Source: Acidimicrobiia bacterium
Lineage (GTDB): Bacteria > Actinomycetota > Acidimicrobiia > Spongiisociales > JAHEDJ01
Assembly (NCBI GenBank): GCA_030598025.1
Contig: JAUVQS010000095.1
Span: 1-6,146 of the forward strand
Direction: 5' to 3'
Length of the DNA stretch: 6,146 nt
Every line of letters begins with the position of its first letter. Within the stretch, counting starts at the first letter, position 1. Shown here in pieces: positions 1 through 6,022 of the stretch. The notes under the pieces are model-generated. The model saw only the letters and a list, made by a program, of their open reading frames with translations. It was not told where the DNA came from and searched no databases. A program made the position numbers and the translations under genes.

Positions 1-1175
1 CCCACGCCCAGACCGGTGTATCCACCTACCCAGGTGAGCCGGCCGCCGTGGGCGGATCCCCAGGTGGGGGCGAAGTGTGTGGTGGTTGCGATGGGCCCAC
101 CCCAACGGTGTGTGAACCGCAATCCCTCGAGCTGGGGGAACGTTTCGAAGAAGTGTTCGGCCAGTATGCCGTGCGTGCCGTCGCTCTGATCATGTTGCGG
201 ATCCACGCCGTTGCCGAAATGGTAGGTGGCGTCGTAACCGCCCCAGAGAATCCGATTGTCTTCGGTCAGGCGGTAGTAGTGGAACTGGTTGGAAGCGTCG
301 CCCACGCCCTCCCGTTCCTGCCAGCCGATCGAGGCCAGCTGTTCCGTACTCAACGGTTGAGTCATGAGTACATGGTCGTAGACCGGGATCATGTACCGGC
401 GCGGGCGGCGAATCGGGCCGGCATAAGCGTTGATAGCCATCACCACTCGCCCGGTTCGGACGGTGCCATTTGGCGTCGTGACCTGCAAGCTTGCGCCGTC
501 GTCCTCCACCGCCAGCACACCAGAGTGCTCGTAGACAGTGGCCCCCAATGACTCTGCCGCAGCACGTAGCCCCCAGCAGAGTCGGGCCGGATCGACCAGC
601 GCAGAGTCGTTATGCCGAAGGAGGCCACCCAGATAGGTAGGAGAGTGAATCCGCGCCTGCAGAGCGTCGATGTCGAGCAGTTCGACATCATCGCCAATCG
701 ACTCGTGCACCTCGAGTCCCTTCTGCAACGCCTCGAGATGCCAGGCTTCAGTGGCACCATCGATTTCAGCAGCCCGCCGGAAGTCCGCATCAATCCCGTA
801 ACGGTTGATGCTCGCTTCGATACCGTCGAGGTTCTCGCGCCCCATGCGGACCAGGGGACCCATATCGTTGGGCCAGTGGAAGAGACCGTTCTGGACTCCA
901 TGGGTCAATGAGGCGTCGCAGAATCCACCGTTGCGCGAGCTCGCACCAAAGCCACATCGTTCACCCTCGAGCAATACGACGGTCAGATCCGGCTGTTCTT
1001 CGAGAGCCTGGATGGCCGCCCACAGCCCCGTGAGTCCGCCGCCGATCACCGTGAGGTCGGCGGAAACTTCGCCACCAAGGGTTGGCGCAGGATCAGGCGC
1101 GTCCTCGTGCTCGGACCAGAACACCGCAGGCTTGGCGCCGGCCAGGGCCTGCTTGGCCCAACCTTCAGCACTCAT
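1..1175 (-). CDS. FAD-dependent amine oxidoreductase, DAO/PuuB-like (3' end cut by window edge)
   Basis: A cytosolic flavoprotein of the D-amino-acid-oxidase fold (DAO, Pfam family), most like the gamma-glutamylputrescine oxidase/OrdL group, which oxidises C-N bonds of amines or amino acids. The 391 visible residues carry the FAD dinucleotide motif VIGGGLTG (residues 43-50) and, after the second strand, E70, which should bind the adenosine ribose. GASSRNGGF (77-85) matches the family's GASGRNGG flavin loop. GGYTGLGV at 384-391 matches the late flavin-contacting GYSGHGV element, so roughly the last 60-80 residues are missing. The start at 1175 has GGAG eight bases upstream, and a stop lies in frame 24 bases above it. 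The WHAAG-type covalent-FAD histidine of the neighbouring flavoprotein is absent, so FAD is probably bound non-covalently. It is last of the visible leftward genes, 77 bases after the dehydrogenase stop, probably co-transcribed. The family is secure; the substrate is unknown, with polyamine, gamma-glutamyl-amine or secondary amine all possible. Confidence 0.88.
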   Translation of the reverse strand, partial: MSAEGWAKQALAGAKPAVFWSEHEDAPDPAPTLGGEVSADLTVIGGGLTGLWAAIQALEEQPDLTVVLLEGERCGFGASSRNGGFCDASLTHGVQNGLFHWPNDMGPLVRMGRENLDGIEASINRYGIDADFRRAAEIDGATEAWHLEALQKGLEVHESIGDDVELLDIDALQARIHSPTYLGGLLRHNDSALVDPARLCWGLRAAAESLGATVYEHSGVLAVEDDGASLQVTTPNGTVRTGRVVMAINAYAGPIRRPRRYMIPVYDHVLMTQPLSTEQLASIGWQEREGVGDASNQFHYYRLTEDNRILWGGYDATYHFGNGVDPQHDQSDGTHGILAEHFFETFPQLEGLRFTHRWGGPIATTTHFAPTWGSAHGGRLTWVGGYTGLGV

Positions 1176-1245
1176 TGCTTCTGCTCCAGATCTCGGTCAC
1201 GGCGTTGCGGTAGGTTTGCGGCCGGCGTGTCGGATGACCGTTCAT
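1165..1245 (-). CDS. possible 26-residue small ORF between the two flavoprotein genes
   Basis: An ATG at 1245 opens a 26-codon frame ending in TGA at 1167-1165. It begins seven bases after the dehydrogenase stop (1255-1253). A GAGGTG ribosome-binding-like sequence overlaps that stop and sits four bases before the ATG. The frame overlaps the first 11 bases of the next flavoprotein gene, so its stop is just past that ATG, a layout typical of translational coupling. The predicted peptide is short, basic and polar (starts MNGHPTRRPQ, ends EIWSRSNEC), with no membrane segment and no family I recognise. Third codon positions are GC-rich, as in the neighbours, but the frame is too short for this to be decisive. 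It may be a real microprotein, a coupling device for the downstream gene, or chance. Confidence 0.3.
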   Translation of the reverse strand: MNGHPTRRPQTYRNAVTEIWSRSNEC

Positions 1246-1252
1246 CTTCACC

Positions 1253-3766
1253 TCACATCCGGACGCGCAGGTTCTTCGGGTCGTACATCGGCCGCAGCGA
1301 CGCTTTGGCCGAATGGCGTTCGCCTGCAACCAGGATCTCGAAACTTCCCGACCGGAGAAGGTCGGGCGTCACACCGTCGGGGTGGTCAACGTAGCCGAAC
1401 CCCATGGCGGCTCCGAGTGTGTGCCCGTAGGCGCCGGACCGGAGGTATCCGACGGCGACTCCGTCGAGCAGGATTGGTTCTTCTCCGTAGAGCAGTGGCT
1501 CGGGATCCTCAAGGAGGAACTGCACCAGCCGGGACTTCAGGGGCCGGTTCTCCCGTTGCGCCAGGAGCGCTTCGCGACCCACGAATCCGTCTGGCTTGTC
1601 GAAGTCGACCGCGAACCCGAGTCCCGCTTCGAGTGCGGTATCACTGTTCTCCATGTCGAGCCCGTAATCTCGCCGTCCCGCTTCGGTGCGGGCGCTCTCG
1701 AGTGTCTCGATGCCCGCATGGGCGAGACCAAACTCAGCGCCGACCTCGATGATCCGGTCGTAGACGCCGAGGGCGAACTCGGTGGGGATGTAGAGTTCCC
1801 ATCCAAGCTCACCTACGAAACTCATCCGCAACGCCCAACCTCTCGCCTGGTGCAGATCTATCTCCTGACCGGTGAAGTAGGGGAATGCGTCGTTGGTCAG
1901 GTCGGCGGTCGTCATTGTGCTCAATAGATCGCGCGACCTGGGGCCCAGCACACTCAGCAGTGTGTAGCCGGAGGTGACATCCGTTACGTAGGCGTGTCCG
2001 TCGGCGGGCACGCCCTTGCGCAGCATTCTTTCGACCCGTCGGTGGAACAATTCGGCGGCAACGATGAGGAACCGGTCCTCCGCCATCCTGGTCACCGTCA
2101 CATCGGCCTCAACGCCACCGCGCTCATTCAGGAACTGCGTGTACACGCATTGCCCGACCGGGACGGCGACGTTGTTGCCTGCGACGTAATTCAGACACTT
2201 CTCAGCGTCGGGACCCTGCAGCAGGAACTTCGACATTGAAGAGAGATCGAAAAGGGCGACGCCTTCGCGGACGGCCTTGTGCTCGGCGGCGTGGTACTCG
2301 AACCATTCCTTCCGGAGGTAGCTTTGCCGGTATTCGACTTCGACACCAGGTGGAGCGAACCAGGAGGCGCTCTCCCACCCGGAGGAGTCGCCGAAATGAG
2401 CTCCGGCCTTCTCGAGGCGCTCGTGAACGGCTGAGCGTCGTACATTGCGCGCCGTACTCGGGTGGGAGTGTGGCCATGAGCCTGTCGAGTGGAGTCTGCC
2501 GAGCAACTCAACGCTGCGTTCCTTGAGGTAGGGACGGCTGGTCTGGAACGGCAGCAACCTGGCCAAATCAAAGTCCGTTATATCTATCGGCGGAAGGCCG
2601 TCGACGATCCAGTTGGCGACTATGGATCCGGCCCCCCCACCTGTAAGGATTCCCAGCGAGTTGAATCCGGCGGCGACGAAGAAGTTGTCGAGTTCGGGCG
2701 CTTCCCCGATCAGGAAGCCGTTGTCCGGCGTGAAGCTCTCCGGGCCGGTGAACAGCTTGCGGATCCCGACGTTTGCCAGGTTGGGAAGGATCTCCATGGC
2801 GTACTCGAGGAACGGCCCTAACCGGTCCCAGTCCGAGGGTATTTCACCAAAGCTGAAGTCGTCCGGGACCTTGTCGAGCGACCAGGGGGCCGCGACCGGC
2901 TCGAACAGACCGACCATGAGACCCCCGACTTCCTCGCGGTAGTAGGCGAAGCGATCGGGATCCTCGAAGATGGGCAGATCGCGTGACACCCCTTCGAATG
3001 GCTCGCTGATCAGGTAGGCATGCTCGATCGCTTGCAGAGGCACCGAAACGCCGGCCAACGCACCGACCTGTTTGGCCCACATGCCGGCACAGTTGACCAC
3101 GTACTCGGCTTCGATCGTTCCGCTCTCGGTCACGACGCCGATAACGCGACCGTCGGCTTGCGTGAAACCGGTGACCTTGGTGCCCTCGATTATGCGAGCA
3201 CCACCCATCCTGGCCCCTTTGGCCAGGGAGAGCGTGACGCTCGACGGGTCGGCCCGCCCTTCGTTGGCCGTGAAGAAGCCGGCCCTGACATCTTTCGCGT
3301 CGACCTGAGGCCACATGGCGGCGACCTCAGCCGGAGAGATCTCCTCGCGGTCGATTCCCATCAACCTCATGAAGTCGGCTTCTCGCCGGAGTTTGTGTGT
3401 TCGCTCTTTCGTGCTTCCCGTCTGCAGGTATCCGACCGGACGAAAGCCCGTCGAGAGACCGGTCTCATCCTCGAGGCCCTCGAACAGATCTCGCGAATAC
3501 TTCGCCATCCAGGCCAGTGTCTGCGTCGTCATGCCACCCGACACAACGAGGCCTGCCGCGTGCCAGGTAGTCCCGGAGTTGAGCTGGTCGCGCTCCAAGA
3601 GGACAACGTCATTCCATCCGAGCTTCGTCAGGTGATAGGCGACGCTGGCGCCGATCACCCCGCCTCCGATGATTACCACTCGGGCACGATCGGGGAAACC
3701 CTTGCTGGAATCGGCGCCCGGCGTTGGGTCTGAAGTCTGCCGGCTGTGACCATCCTCACTGATCAT
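1253..3766 (-). CDS. Dimethylglycine/sarcosine dehydrogenase-type flavoprotein fused to GcvT-like aminomethyltransferase domain
   Basis: An 837-residue two-module enzyme, close to the usual 800-860 residues of the dimethylglycine/sarcosine dehydrogenase family. It should oxidatively demethylate an N-methylated amino acid and pass the one-carbon unit to tetrahydrofolate in the cytosol. The DAO-type FAD domain (about 28-390) has VIIGGGVIG (31-39), ribose-binding E58, and SGTTWHAAGL (64-73), whose H69 is the position of covalent FAD attachment in this family. H249 (IEHAYL) and Y275/Y276 (AYYREE) match the His and Tyr implicated in catalysis in Arthrobacter dimethylglycine oxidase (from memory). 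A central FAO-type linker covers about 395-470 and includes ARNVRRS. The GcvT fold spans about 475-830: D555 in GGVEADVTV fits the folate-site aspartate, SFVGELGWELYIP (649-661) is a T-protein signature, and SGAYGHTLGAAMGFGYV (777-793) is in the C-terminal barrel. The start at 3766 is supported by AAGGGTGAG at 3780-3772. The exact substrate (dimethylglycine, sarcosine or another N-methyl amine) cannot be told. Confidence 0.93.
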   Translation of the reverse strand: MISEDGHSRQTSDPTPGADSSKGFPDRARVVIIGGGVIGASVAYHLTKLGWNDVVLLERDQLNSGTTWHAAGLVVSGGMTTQTLAWMAKYSRDLFEGLEDETGLSTGFRPVGYLQTGSTKERTHKLRREADFMRLMGIDREEISPAEVAAMWPQVDAKDVRAGFFTANEGRADPSSVTLSLAKGARMGGARIIEGTKVTGFTQADGRVIGVVTESGTIEAEYVVNCAGMWAKQVGALAGVSVPLQAIEHAYLISEPFEGVSRDLPIFEDPDRFAYYREEVGGLMVGLFEPVAAPWSLDKVPDDFSFGEIPSDWDRLGPFLEYAMEILPNLANVGIRKLFTGPESFTPDNGFLIGEAPELDNFFVAAGFNSLGILTGGGAGSIVANWIVDGLPPIDITDFDLARLLPFQTSRPYLKERSVELLGRLHSTGSWPHSHPSTARNVRRSAVHERLEKAGAHFGDSSGWESASWFAPPGVEVEYRQSYLRKEWFEYHAAEHKAVREGVALFDLSSMSKFLLQGPDAEKCLNYVAGNNVAVPVGQCVYTQFLNERGGVEADVTVTRMAEDRFLIVAAELFHRRVERMLRKGVPADGHAYVTDVTSGYTLLSVLGPRSRDLLSTMTTADLTNDAFPYFTGQEIDLHQARGWALRMSFVGELGWELYIPTEFALGVYDRIIEVGAEFGLAHAGIETLESARTEAGRRDYGLDMENSDTALEAGLGFAVDFDKPDGFVGREALLAQRENRPLKSRLVQFLLEDPEPLLYGEEPILLDGVAVGYLRSGAYGHTLGAAMGFGYVDHPDGVTPDLLRSGSFEILVAGERHSAKASLRPMYDPKNLRVRM

Positions 3767-3783
3767 GAGCTCTCACCCTTCGT

Positions 3784-3826
3784 TCGTGACCGTTCTATTC
3801 GACGCTCGTACAAATCGTGACGGTCA
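3784..3826. promoter_or_regulatory. Repeated TCGTGACSGT motif in the leader of the dehydrogenase gene, possible operator
   Basis: Two near-identical 10-mers, TCGTGACCGT (3784-3793) and TCGTGACGGT (3815-3824), lie in direct orientation with starts 31 bases apart, about three helical turns. The same stretch also contains inverted heptamers TGACCGT (3787-3793) and ACGGTCA (3820-3826), and the right copy is itself a small palindrome, TGACGGTCA. The site is 18-60 bases upstream of the dehydrogenase ATG and downstream of the regulator stop. Same-face repeats of this kind are typical of multimeric regulators such as Lrp-family proteins, so binding by the adjacent regulator is a reasonable inference. 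I found no convincing -35/-10 pair in this 118-base gap, so read-through from the regulator gene is equally possible. Confidence 0.35.
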
Positions 3827-3884
3827 TCGAGGACGGGTCCCCGTTCCGTTTTTCGATTCTCAACTGATGCCCGCGGAGTAGCCA

Positions 3885-4361
3885 CTACGCCACCCCCCAG
3901 TTGTAGGTCTGTTTTTCCAACCGGAGGTAGGTGAAGACTTCCGCATACAGCACACCGGGTTGCATGCGGATATCTTGTAGGACCTCCAGCAATCGATTGG
4001 TGTCCTCGCACAAGATCTCGGCCAGGAGATCAAAGCGACCGGCCGTGACCAGCAGGTAGACAACTTCAGAATGAGCCTCCACGCCGGCCACCACTTCGTC
4101 GATATCACCCTGCACCTTGATGCCGACCATCGCTTGCGCGAGTTGGCCGGTAGCGGTCGGATCCGAGACCGCCACGATGGAGATCACGCCTTCATCGATC
4201 AGCTGCAACACTCTCTGCCGAGCAGCCGCCGGCGATAGATCGACGAGCGGGCCGAGTTTTGAGTACTGCATCCGGCCATCGGTCTGCAGGATTCGGATAA
4301 TCTTCTTGTCGGTTTCGTCTAGGCGGGAACGTGGTTGTGCAGCGACCGATTGCTCGATCAT
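3885..4361 (-). CDS. Lrp/AsnC-family transcriptional regulator
   Basis: A DNA-binding regulator of the leucine-responsive/AsnC family, 158 residues from the chosen start, against about 150 for the family. LDETDKKIIRIL (14-25) begins the winged helix-turn-helix, which continues through LSPAAARQRVLQLIDEGVI (42-60), with the recognition helix around AAARQRV. The RAM effector/oligomer domain covers about 65-148; VTAGRFDLLAEI (105-116) is its GxFD signature, where an amino acid or related effector is usually bound between subunits. The frame stays open up to a GTG at 4418 (177 residues). I prefer ATG at 4361 because it has GAAGGG nine bases upstream, gives the usual family length, and leaves a perfect palindrome (4401-4417) in the control region; the GTG has no ribosome-binding site. 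It is divergent from the transporter operon and 118 bases before the dehydrogenase gene on the same strand, so it probably controls one or both. Confidence 0.9.
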   Translation of the reverse strand: MIEQSVAAQPRSRLDETDKKIIRILQTDGRMQYSKLGPLVDLSPAAARQRVLQLIDEGVISIVAVSDPTATGQLAQAMVGIKVQGDIDEVVAGVEAHSEVVYLLVTAGRFDLLAEILCEDTNRLLEVLQDIRMQPGVLYAEVFTYLRLEKQTYNWGVA

Positions 4362-4400
4362 CGCCCCAAGCCCTTCGTCGACCCCTTCCGGTGGTTGGAT

Positions 4401-4417
4401 TGCCGATTCAATCGGCA
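4401..4417. promoter_or_regulatory. Perfect 17-base palindrome upstream of the regulator gene, likely operator
   Basis: TGCCGATT (4401-4408) and AATCGGCA (4410-4417) are exact reverse complements separated by one base (C4409). The centre is 48 bases upstream of the preferred ATG of the Lrp-type regulator. The length and dyad symmetry suit one dimer of a helix-turn-helix protein, and Lrp/AsnC proteins commonly control their own genes. A weak TAnnnT-type -10 (TACCTT, 4428-4423 on the minus strand) lies just upstream, so the palindrome would fall on or near the start of transcription. If instead the GTG at 4418 were the true start, the palindrome would be inside the coding region. Confidence 0.5.
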
Positions 4418-4473
4418 CTCACAAGGTATTCGAGCGTAACGATCGATTGCTGATTCCATTTCGTCATTTTCGC

Positions 4474-4496
4474 TTGCAACCTTCGCAATTGCAATC
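4474..4496. repeat. TTGCAA direct repeats and GCAATTGC palindrome overlapping the promoter
   Basis: TTGCAA occurs at 4474-4479 and again at 4489-4494, 15 bases apart. The second copy overlaps the 8-base palindrome GCAATTGC (4485-4492). GATTGC at 4445-4450 is inverted as GCAATC at 4491-4496. All lie on or between the predicted -35 and -10 elements or just upstream, where a bound regulator would affect the transporter promoter. Sites for the adjacent Lrp-type protein are an inference; AT-rich sequence makes such short matches common by chance. Confidence 0.3.
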
Positions 4497-4502
4497 AATA
4501 AT
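4474..4502 (+). promoter_or_regulatory. Sigma-70-type promoter of the transporter operon
   Basis: TTGCAA (4474-4479) as -35 and AATAAT (4497-4502) as -10 are separated by exactly 17 bases. They match four of six and five of six positions of the TTGACA/TATAAT consensus. The pair lies in the only clearly AT-rich stretch of the divergent gap (about 4441-4502). Transcription would start near 4509, giving a leader of about 235 bases before the binding-protein start codon. This is a sequence-based prediction only. Confidence 0.5.
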
Positions 4503-4548
4503 GCTGCCATGGTCGGCGAGGAGTCGCCAGGGCTCACAAACAGCGGAA

Positions 4549-4685
4549 CGTTCACGCAGTCCGGGAGGTGCTGCAAGCCGGCCGGCGGAGTCGGTAGCCG
4601 CTCAGCCGACAAGGCCGGCGGGCGGCAGGTACTCTCCGTTAGGAGGGTGCCGCGAAGGAACGGTGGGCGCTAGGGAAGGGGCGCC
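4549..4685 (+). promoter_or_regulatory. Structured 5' leader RNA of the binding-protein gene (possible riboswitch-like element)
   Basis: This non-coding stretch can fold into stacked helices. CGTTC (4549-4553) pairs with GAACG (4658-4662) and encloses two arms. Arm one pairs GCCGGCC (4577-4583) with GGCCGGC (4613-4619) and, inside it, GTCGG (4590-4594) with CCGAC (4606-4610). Arm two is a 10-pair hairpin, GGTACTCTCC (4628-4637) with GGAGGGTGCC (4642-4651), with two G-U pairs and a GTTA loop. A further hairpin pairs GGCGC (4666-4670) with GCGCC (4681-4685). The three-way layout, the CGTTCA at its 5' end and CGAAGGAACG (4653-4662) at its 3' end resemble the glutamine riboswitch (glnA RNA) and downstream-peptide RNAs. 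However, the conserved internal GGAAGUAGG of glnA RNA is not present; the facing bases are GGCGGCAGGTAC. No run of T follows, so if it regulates, it would more likely act on translation. GC-rich DNA folds easily, so structure alone is weak proof. Confidence 0.3.
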
Positions 4686-4729
4686 AAAGAAGAACCGGAA
4701 AGTGGATCGCGAAAACCAGATCCCGACCG

Positions 4730-4736
4730 AGGAGGA
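4730..4736 (+). promoter_or_regulatory. Strong ribosome-binding site deciding the start of the binding-protein gene
   Basis: AGGAGGA ends seven bases before the GTG at 4744. It is the best Shine-Dalgarno match in the window and fixes that GTG as the start, although the reading frame stays open for more than 600 bases upstream. Confidence 0.85.
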
Positions 4737-4743
4737 AGGTCAC

Positions 4744-6018
4744 GTGAGCAACGAGCAAACATCAGGACGTCGTGGCAGCCGCGACGCCATCATGAGAGAG
4801 CTATCCCGAAAGGGGATAGACAGACGAGAATTCCTCAGGAAGGCCGGAGGAACAGGCCTCTTCCTGCTCGGTGGCCCGGCACTCCTGGCCGCCTGCGGTG
4901 TTGACGGCTCCGAAACCTCGACCACCCTGGCCGGCACGGGCACCACCGCGACGACGGCCGCAGCCGGACCGAAGAAGCTGATCGTCGCGAACTGGCCGTT
5001 CTACATCGATCCAGGTGGAGACGACAGCTACTTCGAGACTTCAACCCTTGACGACTTCACGGCGGAGACCGGAATTGAAGTCGAGTACATCGAAGAGATA
5101 AACGACAACGACGGATTCTTCGGTAAGTACCAGGCGCCGCTGAGCGCCGGCGAGAACATCGATCGGGATATCGCAGTGCTCACCGACTGGATGGCCGCCA
5201 GGTTCATCCGCCTCGGCTGGACCGAGGAAATCGACTACGCCAACGTTCCTAATGCCTCCAATCTCGTTGACGCCCTGAAGAGCCCGGGATTCGATCCCGA
5301 TCGGAAGTACACGCTGCCATGGCAATCGGGCTTCACCGCCATCGGATACAACCCGGCGCTGACGGGAGGTGAACTCACCTCGGTGAACGACATCTTCGAT
5401 CCGGCTTTTGCCGGTAGCGTGAGCATGCTCACGGAGATGCGCGACACTGTGGGTCTTGTGATGCTCGGCATGGGTATCGATCCGGCCACCTTCACGATGG
5501 ACGAGGCAGGCCAGGCCATCGCCAAGATCCAGGAAAACGTGGACAACGGTCAGATCCGTCAGTTCCTCGGCAACGAATACGGCGGCGAACTCGCGCAAGG
5601 GAACCTGTCGGTTGCGTTCGCCTGGTCCGGCGACGTTGTCCAGCTCCAACTAGACAATCCGGACCTGCAGTTCCTGGTTCCCGACGAGGGCCTCATGTTG
5701 TGGTCTGACAACATGTTGATCCCCAAGGGCGCCACCAATAAGGCCGAAGCCGAAGCGTTCATGAACTACTTCTACGACCCGGTAGTGGCCGCCAAGGCCG
5801 AGAGCTGGATCAACTTCATCCCTCCCGTCGCAGGCGCACAAGAGGCGCTTCGCGAGCTTGCGGTTGAGATGGACGACGAAGAACTGGCCGCCATCGCAGA
5901 CGATCCGCTCATCTTCCCGGATGAGGCCACGCTGGCCAAGACTCACATCTTCAGGGACCTGACCGAGGAAGAGGAGACAGAGCTGAACGAGATGTTCACC
6001 GCCGTCACCGGTGGATGA
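4744..6018 (+). CDS. PotD-like polyamine/amine ABC-transporter substrate-binding lipoprotein with Tat signal
   Basis: An extracytoplasmic binding protein (424 residues) that captures a polyamine or related amine for an ABC importer. The N-terminus has a twin-arginine signal, DRREFLRKAG (26-35), a hydrophobic stretch (38-50) and a lipobox LAAC (48-51), so C51 should be lipid-modified after Tat export. A Thr/Ala/Gly linker (about 52-76) tethers the mature domain. Compared from memory with E. coli PotD, ligand-box positions are kept: NWPFY (83-87; W84 and Y87 for Trp34/Tyr37), W294 in AFAWSGD (Trp229), WSD at 320-322 (Trp255 and amine-binding Asp257), and D234 in place of Glu171. GFTAIGYN (196-203) and the IPKGATNKAEAEAFMNYF region also match the family. 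The GTG start is set by AGGAGGA upstream. Four bases separate its stop from the next gene, an ATPase, consistent with a transporter operon. Specificity among putrescine, spermidine and other amines is not determined. Confidence 0.9.
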   Translation: MSNEQTSGRRGSRDAIMRELSRKGIDRREFLRKAGGTGLFLLGGPALLAACGVDGSETSTTLAGTGTTATTAAAGPKKLIVANWPFYIDPGGDDSYFETSTLDDFTAETGIEVEYIEEINDNDGFFGKYQAPLSAGENIDRDIAVLTDWMAARFIRLGWTEEIDYANVPNASNLVDALKSPGFDPDRKYTLPWQSGFTAIGYNPALTGGELTSVNDIFDPAFAGSVSMLTEMRDTVGLVMLGMGIDPATFTMDEAGQAIAKIQENVDNGQIRQFLGNEYGGELAQGNLSVAFAWSGDVVQLQLDNPDLQFLVPDEGLMLWSDNMLIPKGATNKAEAEAFMNYFYDPVVAAKAESWINFIPPVAGAQEALRELAVEMDDEELAAIADDPLIFPDEATLAKTHIFRDLTEEEETELNEMFTAVTGG

Positions 6019-6022
6019 GCGA

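Noticed and set aside
48..911. Open frames on the plus strand over the left end, plus a minus-strand frame at 440-901
   Set aside because: They are shadows of the DAO-type flavoprotein on the minus strand, whose own frame shows clear FAD motifs.
1313..3733. Several plus- and minus-strand frames of 80-240 codons over the dehydrogenase gene
   Set aside because: They have no recognisable motifs and lie in other frames of a long, well-supported gene; GC-rich codon bias produces such frames.
3833..3857. ACGGG/CCCGT hairpin followed by a short T run on the plus strand
   Set aside because: The stem is only five pairs with a two-base loop, and no plus-strand gene ends there; not a credible terminator.
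3763..4108. Two 82-codon minus-strand frames around the regulator 3' end
   Set aside because: One crosses the intergenic gap and both overlap the regulator in other frames without recognisable content or good start signals.
4362..4418. GTG at 4418 as the regulator start
   Set aside because: No ribosome-binding site, an unusual N-terminal extension for the family, and a perfect palindrome in the extra stretch; kept only as an alternative.
4117..4743. Long in-frame upstream extension of the binding-protein gene
   Set aside because: It would overlap the regulator gene in antisense and span the promoter and leader; the signal peptide and the AGGAGGA site put the start at 4744.
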